A stretch of 64,000 nt of DNA from Apostichopus japonicus (taxonomy: Eukaryota > Echinodermata > Holothuroidea > Aspidochirotida > Stichopodidae), in the NCBI RefSeq assembly GCF_037975245.1, contig NC_092572.1:22124489-22188488 (forward strand). The letters run 5' to 3'. The stretch's first letter is position 1, and every line of letters starts with the position of its first letter. Both the position numbers and the translations under genes were made by a program. This document shows positions 22,557 through 34,249 of this stretch, in pieces. Under the pieces are notes generated by a model. That model was not told the origin of the DNA. It saw nothing but the letters and a program-made list of their open reading frames with translations, and ran no database searches.

Positions 22557-24035
22557 TCCATTTTGCTTATAAGTTATTGAATAGCAAGAGACATATCCTC
22601 CCACTGAAATGTGAAAGTGTTTGGTTTGATTTTAAACATACTCTACTGTTCTCACTCATCCCACAAATCAAATTGTAGATTATTAATTAATACATGTACG
22701 GTTGCTATCTTTTCTTTGTTCAACATTATTCCTTTTAAGGTTTTCACAAGCAGCTCTAAGCTTATTAATTCTCATGATTGGAATTAACTATCAAGTTGCT
22801 TTGATATTGCTTTTTTGCTTTTTGATCTGATTAAATAACAGCATCTTGAGATGATATTCAAGAAGATATTTTTCATTAGTCAGTATAGTGATAATATGTG
22901 CAAATATTCTTTCCAAATTGATATATATATATTGTCAATTCCTATCTTGTTTCTGGTGTTATCTGTCACAGTTATCTGCTAATTGAGACATCCAAGCATA
23001 CACGATTAATGCACAGTAGTAGTCTCAGAGAGGTCTTTGAACCCACTTTGAAAAGTTCTGATTGCCAGCTCAACATTGAAAATAACTTTTAATACGAAGC
23101 CCGGTTGTATTCCTTTTTGCATTTTGAACATTTTCTTTTGACTTTTAAAAAAGTATCAACAAACACAGCCGGATTTTCATGATTCTACACTTTTGGAATT
23201 GTCTTACAATCGTTTGCATATCTTTAAAATGTTTTCAAAGTAAATTCTCAATCTATATCTCTTAATCTTATTTCCAAATTCCATTCAAATTGTATACAGT
23301 TTTGCTCAATTTGTAATTTCATACTTCAAAACAGTTGGCAAATATTTCCGAATTTTTATGCCATTGCCTTGAGTCTTACAGGCTCCAGAAGGCTTAATAT
23401 CTCTGCATGTTGATTTATCTGCCTTGAACTGTACAGCAGTTGATGGTATTTTCTAATGTTGGTGAGATATGTACATACAAACATTTTTATTTTGCAACCG
23501 CTCGGCTCGGATAAAATATCAGACGGTGCCAACGAACAGCCAAAGTTGCTCAAAATTCTTTGCCAAACATTTTGATTTTTAATATTTCTCCTCTAGCTTA
23601 ATAAAGCCATTTGATAGGGTAATCTTCACAGTATCAGCTCTCAGCCAGTGCACGAGTGTTTTTCAGTCTGTACGGGATAAGATCAAGTTCAGATAGGAAT
23701 AGATCGGGTATTTTAATTGGATGTTCCCACGGGTAGAGGAAGGTCTTAAGTATTCAGCCTTTTGTAATACAAGGAAAAAGATAGAAAGATGTTGAATATT
23801 TTTGAAAATATCAATTTTTTTCACCACGGAAAGGAGCTGCCATCATCGTCACATAAGCACTAGAGCATATATATAGGAGTGGTTCTCCCAAGGGTTGAGG
23901 AAAGTGTCATTGGAATTGAAATTATAAACAAAGTTATTGCATAAAGTCAAGCAATTTCATGCCTATTAGTGGGGGAAAAGTTAATATTTCTATCTTCTGT
24001 GTTGTGATATGTCTTTAAGCTGTAAATTATAACTT
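22557..24035. other. AT-rich stretch, nothing recognised
   Basis: One (TA)n run at 22921. A 65-codon minus-strand frame (23356-23553) has no motif. Confidence 0.45.
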
Positions 24036-24284
24036 GTATGTATGTATGCATGTATGTATATTAGATCATCCTGCAAGCAGGAACTCGCGAAGAAGCCTCA
24101 TTGGCTTATCAAAGCCGCAAGCTGACCGAAGTCAGTCTCTTACATTCATATTTAACGTCCATAATTATGAATTGTCAATTGTCAACAACTCTGTAACTGG
24201 ACGACATACATTAATCTGCGAGTGACTCGAACCGGGGACCTTATGATTGGAAGGCACCAGCGTTAACCACTGAGCTAACATTCC
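24036..24284 (-). mobile_element. tRNA-derived SINE, family A, full length
   Basis: Minus-strand copy with intact B box (GGTTCGAGTC on the minus strand near 24228) and A box, the conserved CTTCTTCGCGAGTTCCTGC 3' segment and an ATAC/ACAT tail at 24036-24062. It is little diverged from the 10697 and 53453 copies. Confidence 0.9.
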
Positions 24285-24672
24285 ACTGATAACCCACAAA
24301 CATGTTTTCCTTGAGAATATTTATATTTTGGTTTCCTTATTTTAACAAAAATTTGATCTGTGCAGTAACTGACATTGTAGTCATAAAAACTTTGCAATAA
24401 GCTTCAAGAATGTATTTCACATAGGTTAATACATATTACCCGACATGCAGATCGAGGAAGATTTGATGTTTTAATTGCAATTTAAAATAGTAAGCAGAGG
24501 TAGTACACATTTGCACAAAACTATTATCTCACCCTTACTGTACATGTATGGGGATGAGATATTCTACTTCATTGACATTTTGTGCAAAAGTAATAGTACT
24601 AAAATGGATATTAGCCTGGATGGGATTGATGGGATGAGTTACAAGTCTCCGTGACTTATGACATGGCATTAA
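24285..24672. other. AT-rich stretch, nothing recognised
   Basis: No repeat, RNA or exon signal seen. Confidence 0.4.
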
Positions 24673-24692
24673 AGGTCAGAGGTCAAAGGTAA
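24673..24692 (+). promoter_or_regulatory. Perfect DR1 nuclear-receptor motif with a third half-site
   Basis: AGGTCA, G, AGGTCA, A, AGGTAA: two perfect half-sites at one-base spacing plus a third near-perfect one in the same register. This matches the DR1 response element bound by RXR heterodimers, HNF4 and COUP-TF in animals. No nearby promoter is identified. Confidence 0.4.
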
Positions 24693-24773
24693 GAAATGAC
24701 AAACATAATATACATGTACCAAAATAGCCAAAACCTCCAACCCCATGTTAGATAGCAGATTCTGAAGCTTCAT

Positions 24774-24875
24774 ATTCTATAGCATCATTAGAGTATCATT
24801 ATATAGCATCATTAGAATATGATACTGTATAGCATCATTAGAGTATCACCATATAGTATCATTAGATCTGCAGCA
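24774..24875. repeat. Short irregular tandem repeat (TATAGCATCATTAGAGTATCA)
   Basis: About four degenerate copies of a 21-30 bp phrase around ATAGCATCATTAGA. Confidence 0.75.
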
Positions 24876-25044
24876 TTGTATAGCATGGCTATTATAACAT
24901 CACTGTTAATGTATCAATCACCTACAGTACAACCTAGCTTGTCAATGTTTTGTACATCCTTGGACCTCTGGAGACAATGTTCGTAGACCCACAGACAGGG
25001 GGTCAAGTATCACTGATGACCTCAGTTGCAAAATTTGCATAGAT

Positions 25045-25073
25045 CCCCTAGGGGTTCAGGAACCCCCTCTAGG
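25045..25073. repeat. Small hairpin
   Basis: CCTAGGGGTTC and GAACCCCCTCTAGG can pair around a two-base loop, with a two-base bulge. No T-run follows, so there is no reason to call it a terminator. Confidence 0.5.
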
Positions 25074-25186
25074 TGACAAATATAAACCTATCATAAAGAT
25101 GAGCATGCTTTTCAAACCCCATCATCACTGATTACTGATATGCATAAGTTTAGAATATGATCATATCGGTGGCATATAGGACTAGG

Positions 25187-25345
25187 GTGCGTCGGTATAT
25201 CGATACACCAGTTATACCTGGTATTTGATTCATACCCATACCGACGGTATTGAAATCTGCCATCAACGAATATGCCGAAAATACCAGGTATATCCAAAAC
25301 AAGCATTGAATACCCGGGAAAATATTACCAGATAAAAATATCAAC
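25187..25345. mobile_element. Possible decayed hAT-like end
   Basis: AGGGTGCGTCGGTATATCGA followed by repeated variants of ATACC and GGTAT resembles the hAT-type end I recall as CAGGGATGCACCGATACCG with subterminal CGGTATCGG repeats. The opposite end and target duplication were not found. Confidence 0.3.
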
Positions 25346-25828
25346 CCAGATAAGACACACTAACTCGAGGAAATTCCCACTGCTTCTGTTTATGGTGTAT
25401 AACTTACCACTCCCCATAGTCCCGAACTGTAAACAATCTTGCTGCTTGTACTGTACCGGAAATAAGATCAACGAAAGGGCAAACTGATATGTTTCTTGAG
25501 TTTTCAGGTTCAAAAATGGTTCCCAAACTAAAATCATTAATGGAATAACCTGGTCTCACAATGCCAGGGAGCTTTTGCGGTTCTAAGATGTCATTCTCTT
25601 TACATTTGAGAATTCAAAGAAAGGAATCCCTGAAAGCTCTTTTTTTACAGACCGCTTAAGTCATTCCCCAATCACGTTGCATAATAATACCCACACTCTG
25701 CTAGGTCTATTGTGTAAAACTTTAGACTAGTTCTACCGCACTCGCAGGTACAATTTCCCGCCAAATGGTTCTCATGAGTTTTACATGCACGTAGTTTGTC
25801 AAATGCTCTAACAAGTTATTTTGGGAAG

Positions 25829-26590
25829 AAACCGATTCTGTGCAATACGTATATTCATACCTGTCTATTGTTAGTAGTAGCAGTAGCACTGTCTTCTACA
25901 ATATGAATAGTAATTCTGCGCTCAACACTTGTAGTACATTATAACGTTACCTGGTGAGTTGCTCTAATACTGATTCTGCGCATTAACCTATATTCATACC
26001 TGTTCTGATACCGATTCTACGCATTACCTATATTCATACCTGTTCTGATACCTATTCTGCACATTACCTATATTCATACCTGTCATTATACCGATTCTAC
26101 GCATTACCTATATTCATACCTGTTCTGATACCTATTCTGCACATTACCTATATTCATACCTGTCATTATACCGATTCTACGCATTACCTCTATTCATACC
26201 TGTTCTGATACCTATTCTGCACATTACCTATATTCATACCTGTCATTATACCGATTCTACGCATTACCTATATTCATACCTGTCATTATACCGATTCTAC
26301 GCATTACCTATATTCATACCTGTTCTGATACTGATTCTGCACATTACCTATATTCATACCTGTCATTATACCGATTCTACGCATTACCTATATTCATACC
26401 TGTCATCATACCGATTCTGCACATTACCTATATTCATACCTGTTCTGATACCGATTCTGCACATTACCTATATTCATACCTGTCATTATACCGATTCTAC
26501 GCATTATGTATATATATATTCATAGGTCTGTCATTATATCGATTCTGCGCATTAATTATGTTTATACCTGCCATACCGATTCTGCGCCTT
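25829..26590. repeat. 40-bp tandem array, about 14-15 copies plus edge variants
   Basis: CATTACCTATATTCATACCT recurs every 40 bp, for example at 26062, 26102 and 26142. Two subtypes differ in the other half: TGTTCTGATAC(C)TATTCTGC and TGTCATTATACCGATTCTAC. They alternate over part of the array, giving an 80-bp higher-order unit. Left (25829-25960) and right (26510-26590) edges are diverged. Confidence 0.94.
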
Positions 26591-27127
26591 ATTTTAATTT
26601 TTTAATTCTTCTAGTTAATTACCAACTGATTTCATTAGTTTTAATGAGTTCTTCCTATTGGTAGAGTGGCCTGCAGTGAACTAAACTGGTCACTTCAGTG
26701 AGTGGAAGTGTACAGGAAGTCTATACATTGCAATGAAACACAACAAGATGCTGGCACTTTGAAGATGTATCAAAGTTTGATTAAAGTCATCCTTGTCATC
26801 TTTGATGAGTGGTCCTCACATAATTGAATAGTCTGGCATTCACAAGGAAATGTCTCCTACTTTTTGGTCCATATACAACAAGTTGTCTCATGCACAACAT
26901 TAATCGATCACCTATCCGTCCTGTATCTTGCCGCACATCTCTCTCGCAGTATCATGAAACTATGATATATTTCTTCTTCTTCATATTTGCCCCTAAGTCT
27001 AGATAAATTTGAATCATTCTTATCTCTAGTCTGATAATCATCGCTATAAAACAATCATTCACTGCCTCCCTCTTCATCATTCTTCTTCTTGACATATTTG
27101 CAAACTTTCCTTCGAGTCTCTCACTCA

Positions 27128-27149
27128 TCCGTCCGTCCGTCCGTCCGTC
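27128..27149. repeat. (TCCG)n microsatellite
   Basis: Five tandem CCGT/TCCG tetramers. They generate an arginine/aspartate-rich open frame on the minus strand that is not a gene. Confidence 0.9.
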
Positions 27150-27220
27150 TCTCGGCTCTGCCAAACCTCGACTCCGCATTCGGATATATATGATGCAACA
27201 TTTGGCAAGTGGTCGCACAA

Positions 27221-27607
27221 TATATAAGTTGATTGGCCAGATGCTTCATTCAGGCACGGTCGTGCACCTTTTCCTCAGTGAGCTTCTCGGCGGATTCAAA
27301 TTGGCCGTGGAGGACTTAATTACAGCTACTTGAGTTTGGAATCTTCACGGTAGATTTGCTCGACTATTTTCTGAAATAGGAATTCAGCATTTCTTATTAA
27401 GCCTGGTAGATCATTAGAAAGGATCACATTACTTTACTAATTCATTCCCCCTCTCTCGAAAACAGTTCTCCCGGCGCAGGAGTTTGGAGGAGTAGGAACT
27501 ATTGCCGTCTCTGAGAAAAAAAGGCAGATTGGAATATACGGTTTGTAAAACTACGGAGACTATATACGGAACCGGGAATCAATGGAATTTTTTATCTACC
27601 TTTGAAG
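27221..27607 (+). promoter_or_regulatory. Possible plus-strand promoter and untranslated first exon
   Basis: TATATAAG at 27221-27228 is followed by about 370 bp of more CpG-containing, less AT-rich sequence. It ends in TTTGAAG followed by the consensus donor GTAAGT at 27608. Every frame has stops before the donor; the last ATG, in CAATGGAATTTTTTATC, stops seven codons later. If real it would be a 5' untranslated exon. A match to the 48236 exon downstream is only by strand. Confidence 0.25.
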
Positions 27608-28200
27608 GTAAGTGCCACTTGTACTCTTGAACAGACAGCTTTGCTGTAAAAATGTAGATATAATTATGAATCTATAGTGAAAATTAAAGAAATTTTTGAA
27701 TGTGACTGGAATGTGTTTATATGAATTGTATATATATGAATAGAATCGTATAATGGTTGGAGTGAGAAGACATGATGTGGTTGCAAAGCAGTGTACTATT
27801 AAGTTATTAATAATCAAGAGTTAGGAGAAAGTTTCTTGTAAGTAGAAGTTAGGTGCATTACACAAATTGCGAACAGTTGTCTATCAGAACAATAGTTGGT
27901 GCATTCTGTAACTTATAACACTAAGATTTCATCCATTTATATAATATAACAAAAAGCAAACAATGAATGGACCAATAATTTGGGAAGTCAGATGGAGTGG
28001 TCACTGCTCTCTGACTTTATTTATCGGCTGCTGTTGTATATTAGAGATGGGAGAGACAAATCTTTTAGAGGGAAAAGGATTATAGATGTCCGTTCTACAA
28101 CACTGGAGGCTGAAAAGAGCATACAGGTATTATTGTGTGTGTTAACTAGTACTGTACTTGTGAATGACTGTCTGAAGTGAAGGTGGGAATTTCTGATTGA
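27608..28200. other. AT-rich stretch, nothing recognised
   Basis: Would be intron if the donor at 27608 is used. Short frames at 27596-27817 and 27980-28180 have no motif. Confidence 0.4.
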
Positions 28201-28202
28201 GG

Positions 28203-28238
28203 GTAGATTAGGGTTAGATTAGGGTTAGATTGGGGTTA
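28203..28238 (+). repeat. Telomere-like short repeat
   Basis: GATTAGGGTTAGATTAGGG followed by TTAGATTGGGGTTA: degenerate tandem TTAGGG-type hexamers in about 36 bp. It is too short and imperfect to be a telomere; it is a short interstitial block or chance. Confidence 0.6.
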
Positions 28239-28764
28239 TTCACTATGGTCTACAGGGTTGCCAAAGTGTCACAACCCTAACAAGGGTCCAGGGGGGGGGG
28301 AACCCAGGCAGATGCAGCACATTGGGGTTAAATGTTGTTCTTCTTGTACAAGCATTTTTCCAGGACAAAAAGTTATGTTCTTGTTAATTTTATTTTACTG
28401 GGGAAGGATTAAATATTTCCCTTACAACCCTGTATTTTTCTTTAGCTATGACTCCTGTAATCTGTTTCTCCTTAATTGACTTTAACATGCTGACTTAATG
28501 GCAGTTAAATGATATATGTCAATAACTATTATTTTCCACTGTTTTTGAGTAAGTTTGCATTTTCAGAAATGTTAGTATTTAAGACAGATCAATACAGTGC
28601 TTTGATGTGGCAGTAATTCTTGATGTAACTGTACCATGCACCCTTCTGAAACAAAGGAAATGAAAGTACAATGATAATTCCCACTGTTTCAAAGTAGTTC
28701 TTTGCATATAAAACCAGTTTCACTGACAATGATTACAGACTGCCGCTTTCAGGTCAAGAAATGA
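28239..28764. other. Nothing recognised
   Basis: Includes an oligo-G run at 28290. No gene signal. Confidence 0.4.
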
Positions 28765-28772
28765 CCAGAAAG

Positions 28773-29159
28773 CAGTGGTGGAACGTCCATACAGTCAGGG
28801 GGGGGGCCGAGCCCCCCCCTGACGGACTCAAATGGACTGCTGGCGCCCCTTTCAGCTTTTACCACTTTTTTTCGCGATTATTGACTTTTTTACAAAGATA
28901 CCACAGGGATTGTGATGAAGCGCATGTACTTTCAACACCCATATAAACTTCCGAGTTGTCACAAATGGCGATGAAACAAATTTATTCTTCGTTTATCTGC
29001 TAATTAGCAAGGCCAGGAAAGAGTCATTACTGGTCATTACTCAAAAAATTTCTGTACGCTCCACGCCAACCTGCGGTGTCGCTCCGCTTAGATAGTGTCG
29101 AAAGCGCCCCTACAGACCATTCTCGCCCCCCCCGACCAATACCCCTAGCTCCGCCACTG
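28773..29159. mobile_element. Non-autonomous hAT-type transposon, 387 bp
   Basis: It begins CAGTGGTGGAACG and ends, as reverse complement, CAGTGGCGGAGCT. The insertion is flanked by an exact 8-bp duplication, CCAGAAAG, at 28765-28772 and 29160-29167. An 8-bp target duplication with CAGTGGCGGA-type ends is characteristic of hAT elements. The interior holds a near-palindromic oligo-G/oligo-C hairpin (28799-28818) and no transposase frame. The open frames at 28761-28946 and 29076-29258 cross the element boundaries and are not genes. Confidence 0.85.
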
Positions 29160-29167
29160 CCAGAAAG

Positions 29168-29995
29168 ACTATGCTATTATTGTGTGACATTTAATTCATT
29201 TATTTGTTTTATCACCAATTGTGTTCAATGGGAAAGGAAGTCTCCTATAAAGTCTTAAAATATTTAACAAAGTAGGAGACTCCCTGGGAGAAAAGAAAAA
29301 AAAATGTCCAATATATATAATACAGTATATACATTGAACATACATTGAACATGTTCTCTACATATAATGACTATGTTTGTAATTTCACACTTTGGTTATA
29401 AACTACCCTTCCTCATCAACATACTGCCCAGATCTCCATTGCATCTAACTCCTTCCCTTTTATCCTCGATCTCCTTCTGATTCTGATCATGATGTATAAC
29501 TGATGACACAAATGAAAACAGACTATATGTACAAATTGTGAGGAAATTGTTTGAAACTCATCTGTAAGTTCAACAGTATGTTAGTTGTTGGTGCACAATA
29601 CACTTCATTGCCCGGAATGTAAACATCATAGATTGCAATTAGTTCAATGAAAGGTCAAACAGTGATGATATTCTTGTTCGTCAGTTCTGGTTTTAGATGG
29701 GGTGCATTGGACGATCCATTTTACCAGATTAATTATTTATCAGAAAATAGTATATACATCCTGCTGTTTTTGACGAGAATTTAATGAAAACATTTTGGCA
29801 TAATTAGCAATAGTATTGGCGGTATTCTTAGCATTGAGTGGATTAAAATGGAGCGTTCTGTTTCACAGACTGGAGCATCTGCATGTATACACAGTGGAGA
29901 TTGTACCGCAGTTTATATCTGTAAGCAGATCAGTCCGGGCACATAATGTAATACGTACATAGCACTTTGACCACTCTGGCCACTGTATTAGATAC
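29168..29995. other. AT-rich stretch, nothing recognised
   Basis: Between two transposons; no signal seen. Confidence 0.45.
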
Positions 29996-30361
29996 TTAAA
30001 GGCATTGAAGACTCGCCCCAAGCCGCGTGCGGCCATCTGAAAAAGTTAACTTTCCGTTGCAAGTGACGTTTTGTTCGTGTCGCTACAAAATGCAGACAGT
30101 AATGAAACGTGATACCTTAGTTGTTATCTTTAGCTGGACCTGAGATGTCTATCGCTGTATCGTTTGTATACTGTGATGTGGGTTTGACCACAGCTGTATG
30201 TACTGAATGTACACTAGTGTCTAATTACAGACGGTAGCGAGCTGTGTGTGTATTTGATGGGATCAATGGTGGTGTTTAACACTTCTGTTACACCTCATTC
30301 GAAACTATGTCAAATTACTGGCATTAGACGTTTCTTTTTGCGCGAGTCTTCCACCCTTTAA
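29996..30361. mobile_element. TTAA-flanked MITE, copy 1 (366 bp with TTAA)
   Basis: Left end TTAAAGGCATTGAAGACTCG and right end, reversed, TTAAAGGGTGGAAGACTCGC. The TTAA at both edges fits piggyBac-like target duplication. A second copy at 45925-46227 shares the ends and most of the interior, e.g. CAGCTGTATGTACTGA and GTACACTAGTGTCTAATTA. No transposase is encoded. Confidence 0.78.
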
Positions 30362-30464
30362 GCGAACACAACACAACACAACGTAATTAAACTGGACATA
30401 TACCTGTTGACACCTGTTTTGCCCAGGTTGCAAATATTCTTGGCAAGAATCCATATTTTATTTA

Positions 30465-32150
30465 GTGTTCAACCAATTAACCTAATCGGAATCGGAATAG
30501 GTACGAATATTGCATAATCAGAACATAATCGGAATCGGTAAAAATTACGTGGAATACCAGTTATTTCATACCGATTATTCAAAAACATATGGAAGGTGAA
30601 AATATCATTATTCAAAAACATATGGAAGTTGAAAATATCAACTGATGTATTAGGTTTGTTCTTTTACTACGAAATATTAAAATAAGACACCCTCTATACG
30701 TCTTTCACAGTGTATACTTTCATCAATTTACGCTGCCAGGGTCGCCGATTTTGCTTCCCTCGTGGTTAGTGACTTCAAATTTCTTGGCACAGTAGGCATA
30801 GCAGCAGTACCAATTTCGCGAATTAACGAATGTGCTTGACAGGGTCGAAAATAAGCGGGAGCGATGTTCTAAAAAGCCCTCTTATAGCACAATTACGAGT
30901 GTGAAAAAGAAATATAAGAAAATCGCCCTCGTTATATCAGGTGTCTGTGTAAAATTAATTGTGACATGCGTTTGCTTTAGCTAGGAATTGCAGTTGCAGC
31001 GCGAATCGCGCAAACAGTTTTCACATCCCGCATCAAATTTGAAGCAGTGCGGTAGGGTCGCGCACAATCCCCGGGAAGTTACCGTGGAAAATTACGGCGT
31101 GCACAAAGCAATTTCAGTACCAGCGAAAATAACCTAAAATCCTCACAAATCTCCGACCACATGATAGCTTTACTTCACACTAAGTCAACTGCATGGAAAT
31201 CTAAACTTGACATCTATTTATTCGCTCTAGTTGTGTCGCAAATACAAAATAAAAATATCCACGGAAACTGCAATCTTCGACCACATGTTAGCCTAACAAC
31301 CACACTAAGTCAATGAGAAATGTAGCCTAACCATCGGTTTGCGTAGCAAACTTTCAATTTGCTGGAAATCGGCATTTGTTTGGAAGGTACTGTAAGTGAT
31401 ATGTCTTAATAGAGGGAATGTTATATTTTATAGTGGAGTAGTTTCTAGTTGTTATTATTTCTTTACATCAATCTGGTATTACATTTTAGAGTAATTTTAA
31501 ACAAGTTACGATGGTTACGCTTTTCAGTTTGATTGGCCTAAGCTTACATTTTCTAATTGAACCTGAATAGAGTTAAATAGGTAACGAATAGGTATGTTTA
31601 ACTTGAAGTTCGTAACATTTCTATTTGTTCATAAACAGTATAATACTGAAAATAAGTAGAAAATAATGTCGGAATGAAGGCAACATGTCATTAAAATTTA
31701 CACTTTGGTAAAGATTGAAGATGGATGGTTTGTCTGAGATACTTTTTGAGATGGATATTTTGAGTAACTATTCTTAGCCCATTTCAAGCCATTAACAGGT
31801 GACATTCACGTCGAGGTGGTTAGGCCATTCGCTTAGCACAGTACTGACTAGGTAGGATGTCATATTTCCGTATTTTGGAAATTTAAAAAAAAAAAACTTT
31901 TTTTTTCTTTCCGAGAAACTCCAGAGGTAATTTGGTACATACAAAATGATACCTTAGAGCCTTGTATAACAACGAAGCAAAAGGAAACCGGGAAAAATCA
32001 CAACAATTATTGTTTCTGTCAAACTTTATTGCCGATTTCGTATATACAGGATATTTTCGCATTTTCAAATAATCGGAATCAGAATCGGTACGATTATGGA
32101 AAAAATAATCTGTAATCGGTATTTTCTGTTATGCATAATCGGTTGAACAC
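30465..32150. mobile_element. 1.7-kb TIR element with AATCGG subterminal repeats
   Basis: The left end GTGTTCAACCAATTAACC and the right end, reversed, GTGTTCAACCGATTATG share GTGTTCAACC. Just inside both ends are several variants of AATCGGAATCGGTACG. This resembles the subterminal-repeat layout of hAT-like elements. A clear 8-bp flanking duplication is not visible, and no transposase frame is found. A 33-bp internal direct duplication (ATTCAAAAACATATGGAAG) lies at 30578-30645. CpG content in the interior (30720-31110) is higher than in flanks. Confidence 0.5.
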
Positions 32151-32160
32151 AATTTACTAA

Positions 32161-32650
32161 CAGGCTCTCACAAATGAGAGTTTCATTATGGCTGTTTAAA
32201 AATATCGTTATCGGACCGATATCAGGATTGTTATATCGGATATTGGCCAGCTTGTATTTGAAGCTCTGTCAATAATGATAGCATATTAATAATTAGTGTG
32301 CAAGAAAGAGATAATTACTACCAATCTTGGAATTTTCTTTTTCATTTTACAATTTTTTTGACAGTTCATGAAATGTTCCATCACTTAATAACCAGTGACA
32401 AAAACACACTTAACATTTGAGGTCGAACAGAATGAAACTATAGTTCATATAATCTATTTTGTTAAGAGGTTTTTGGCAATGCCCTAGACCCTCCTTTTAA
32501 AGAAAAAGTAGTGGGAGGTCTCTAATGTAATGAATTAAAGTCTCACTTAAAAAGGTGTTTGCATGTGAAACTTGTCAGCTTTCCTAAGTCCTAAGGGTGG
32601 CTAATTAATCCAGCTGGTTACATTTAAAAAGAATCTACATATATGCAGTA
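32161..32650. other. AT-rich stretch with a CGATATC motif patch
   Basis: ATCGTTATCGGACCGATATC at 32203 is reminiscent of hAT subterminal repeats but has no partner. Confidence 0.35.
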
Positions 32651-32994
32651 CATAGGCGTAGGAGGCAGGGGGGGGGGACTGGGGGGGAAATTCTGGCAAT
32701 ATGCTGAGAATTTTTCGTGCACCTACTGAAAGAAAAATAATTTGCAATGTGTTTTTCAATAGTTAAACTGATATTATTATTATCATTATTATTGTAACCA
32801 CTTCTCCAATAATTATAACCAATATGGAAGGGTAATAACACGGCAAATGATTGTATGTTATTGGCATGTGATGTAATAACAGATGCATGCCTATATGGTA
32901 TGCACGTTAACATGTTGAACACGAAAATTTGGGTTATATTTTTCAGGCAAGTCGTTACAGCCCCCACAAATCAAATTAGGCTCCTACGCCTATG
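32651..32994. mobile_element. Non-autonomous hAT-type transposon, 344 bp
   Basis: Left end CATAGGCGTAGGAG, right end its exact reverse complement (14 bp). Exact 8-bp flanking duplication ATGCAGTA at 32643-32650 and 32995-33002. An oligo-G run at 32668 lies just inside the left end. No transposase. The 110-codon minus-strand frame here (32635-32967) is incidental to the element. Confidence 0.85.
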
Positions 32995-33002
32995 ATGCAG
33001 TA

Positions 33003-34249
33003 TGCCAAACCATGTAAAGGTGTCACGCCACACTTCAGCATTCATTGGTCATGCATTTGTTCAAAAACTTCATTACTTTCCCAGCAATTTCCCAACCACA
33101 TATATCTAGGTGTGAAACTGTGTTTTTAGTCAGTGCATGTTTTTTTTCCGTTCTTCTTTGGTTGTACCCCTTCCTGGCCTCACAAGAGGTCCCGAGAAGT
33201 GGAGAGACTGTCAGTGTTACCAGCCCTCAATGTCACTAACTGCTGCTTATCGTCCTCCTTGATCTCTACTAGTCTCTTATAAGTTGTCCCCTGTGTGCCT
33301 CATTCCAATACATATTTAATAACCTTAACTTTCAAGATGATGAAAAAGTTTTAATATAATTTTTGGAATGTTAGCCTTGTTGACTATACTTGGCAAGATG
33401 CAATTAGAAGAACCTTTATACAAAGTAGGTTTGATGAAACAGTTAAAAATGCTTTGAGATATATGTCCTTCTGCGGCAGTAATATAACACTACATAACGT
33501 ATTAAAAGCCATTTCAAATTACTTTTGTTTCAGATGGGACCTTATAAGAGTGTCTTATTGCCATACATTATATTCCTCCATACTATGTCAGTGCTTGCAA
33601 CTAAGTAACTACTAGATGTTTATATAAAATTGCCTTTTAAAGGGAGTTGCTTAAATATCACTTTTTTTCCTCAAGAAATTAACAATTAAATTTCTTTATT
33701 GGCATCCCTCTCAGATTTAAGTTATGATAGGCCAATTTCAGTAAAGTAAATTAAATCTGCCAACTAATGTCAGAATTGACGAAAAGATGAAAATCCAACA
33801 GTTTTGTCTGCTGCTCCTTGATAGTGCCATGAGCTGTTTCAAGACCTTCATGTTGAATTGTCAGTTCTATTTACAATTCCAAAGTTTGCATAATTTATCA
33901 AACTTTGCTGCCCACCAGACAGGAAGTTAATCTAACTCCTCTGCTTTATGAGTTGCTGACATTGTGGTCTGGTCCTCCCCTATTTTACTGCATTAAACCT
34001 TGACAATTACAGCACATTTTTGCAAGCAATCACAAGTATATAGTTATGTTCCTCCACCCAGCTTGCAAGGATACAGCCAGCAAAAAGTTAGTTGTCATGT
34101 GTGACTCTGTTTACAATTTCTGTTCATTTGCAGAAATTGATAATTTAAAGCTGTACATACAGTATGCTCAATGAGGTAGGTTTGCTCAATACAGAGGCAA
34201 ATATATGTGTGTTAAATTATAATAATGGATTGGTGTAATGAAGAGACTG
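33003..34249. other. AT-rich stretch, nothing recognised
   Basis: No repeat or exon signal that I trust. Confidence 0.45.

Noticed and set aside
26952-27218. 88-codon arginine-rich minus-strand frame
   Set aside because: Its charged part comes from the (TCCG)n microsatellite; no motif.
28203-28238. Chromosome-end telomere
   Set aside because: Only about 36 bp of degenerate TTAGGG-like repeats flanked by ordinary sequence.
31806-31850. tRNA-like GAGGTGGTTAGGCCATTCGC
   Set aside because: A-box-like only; no B box at the right distance.
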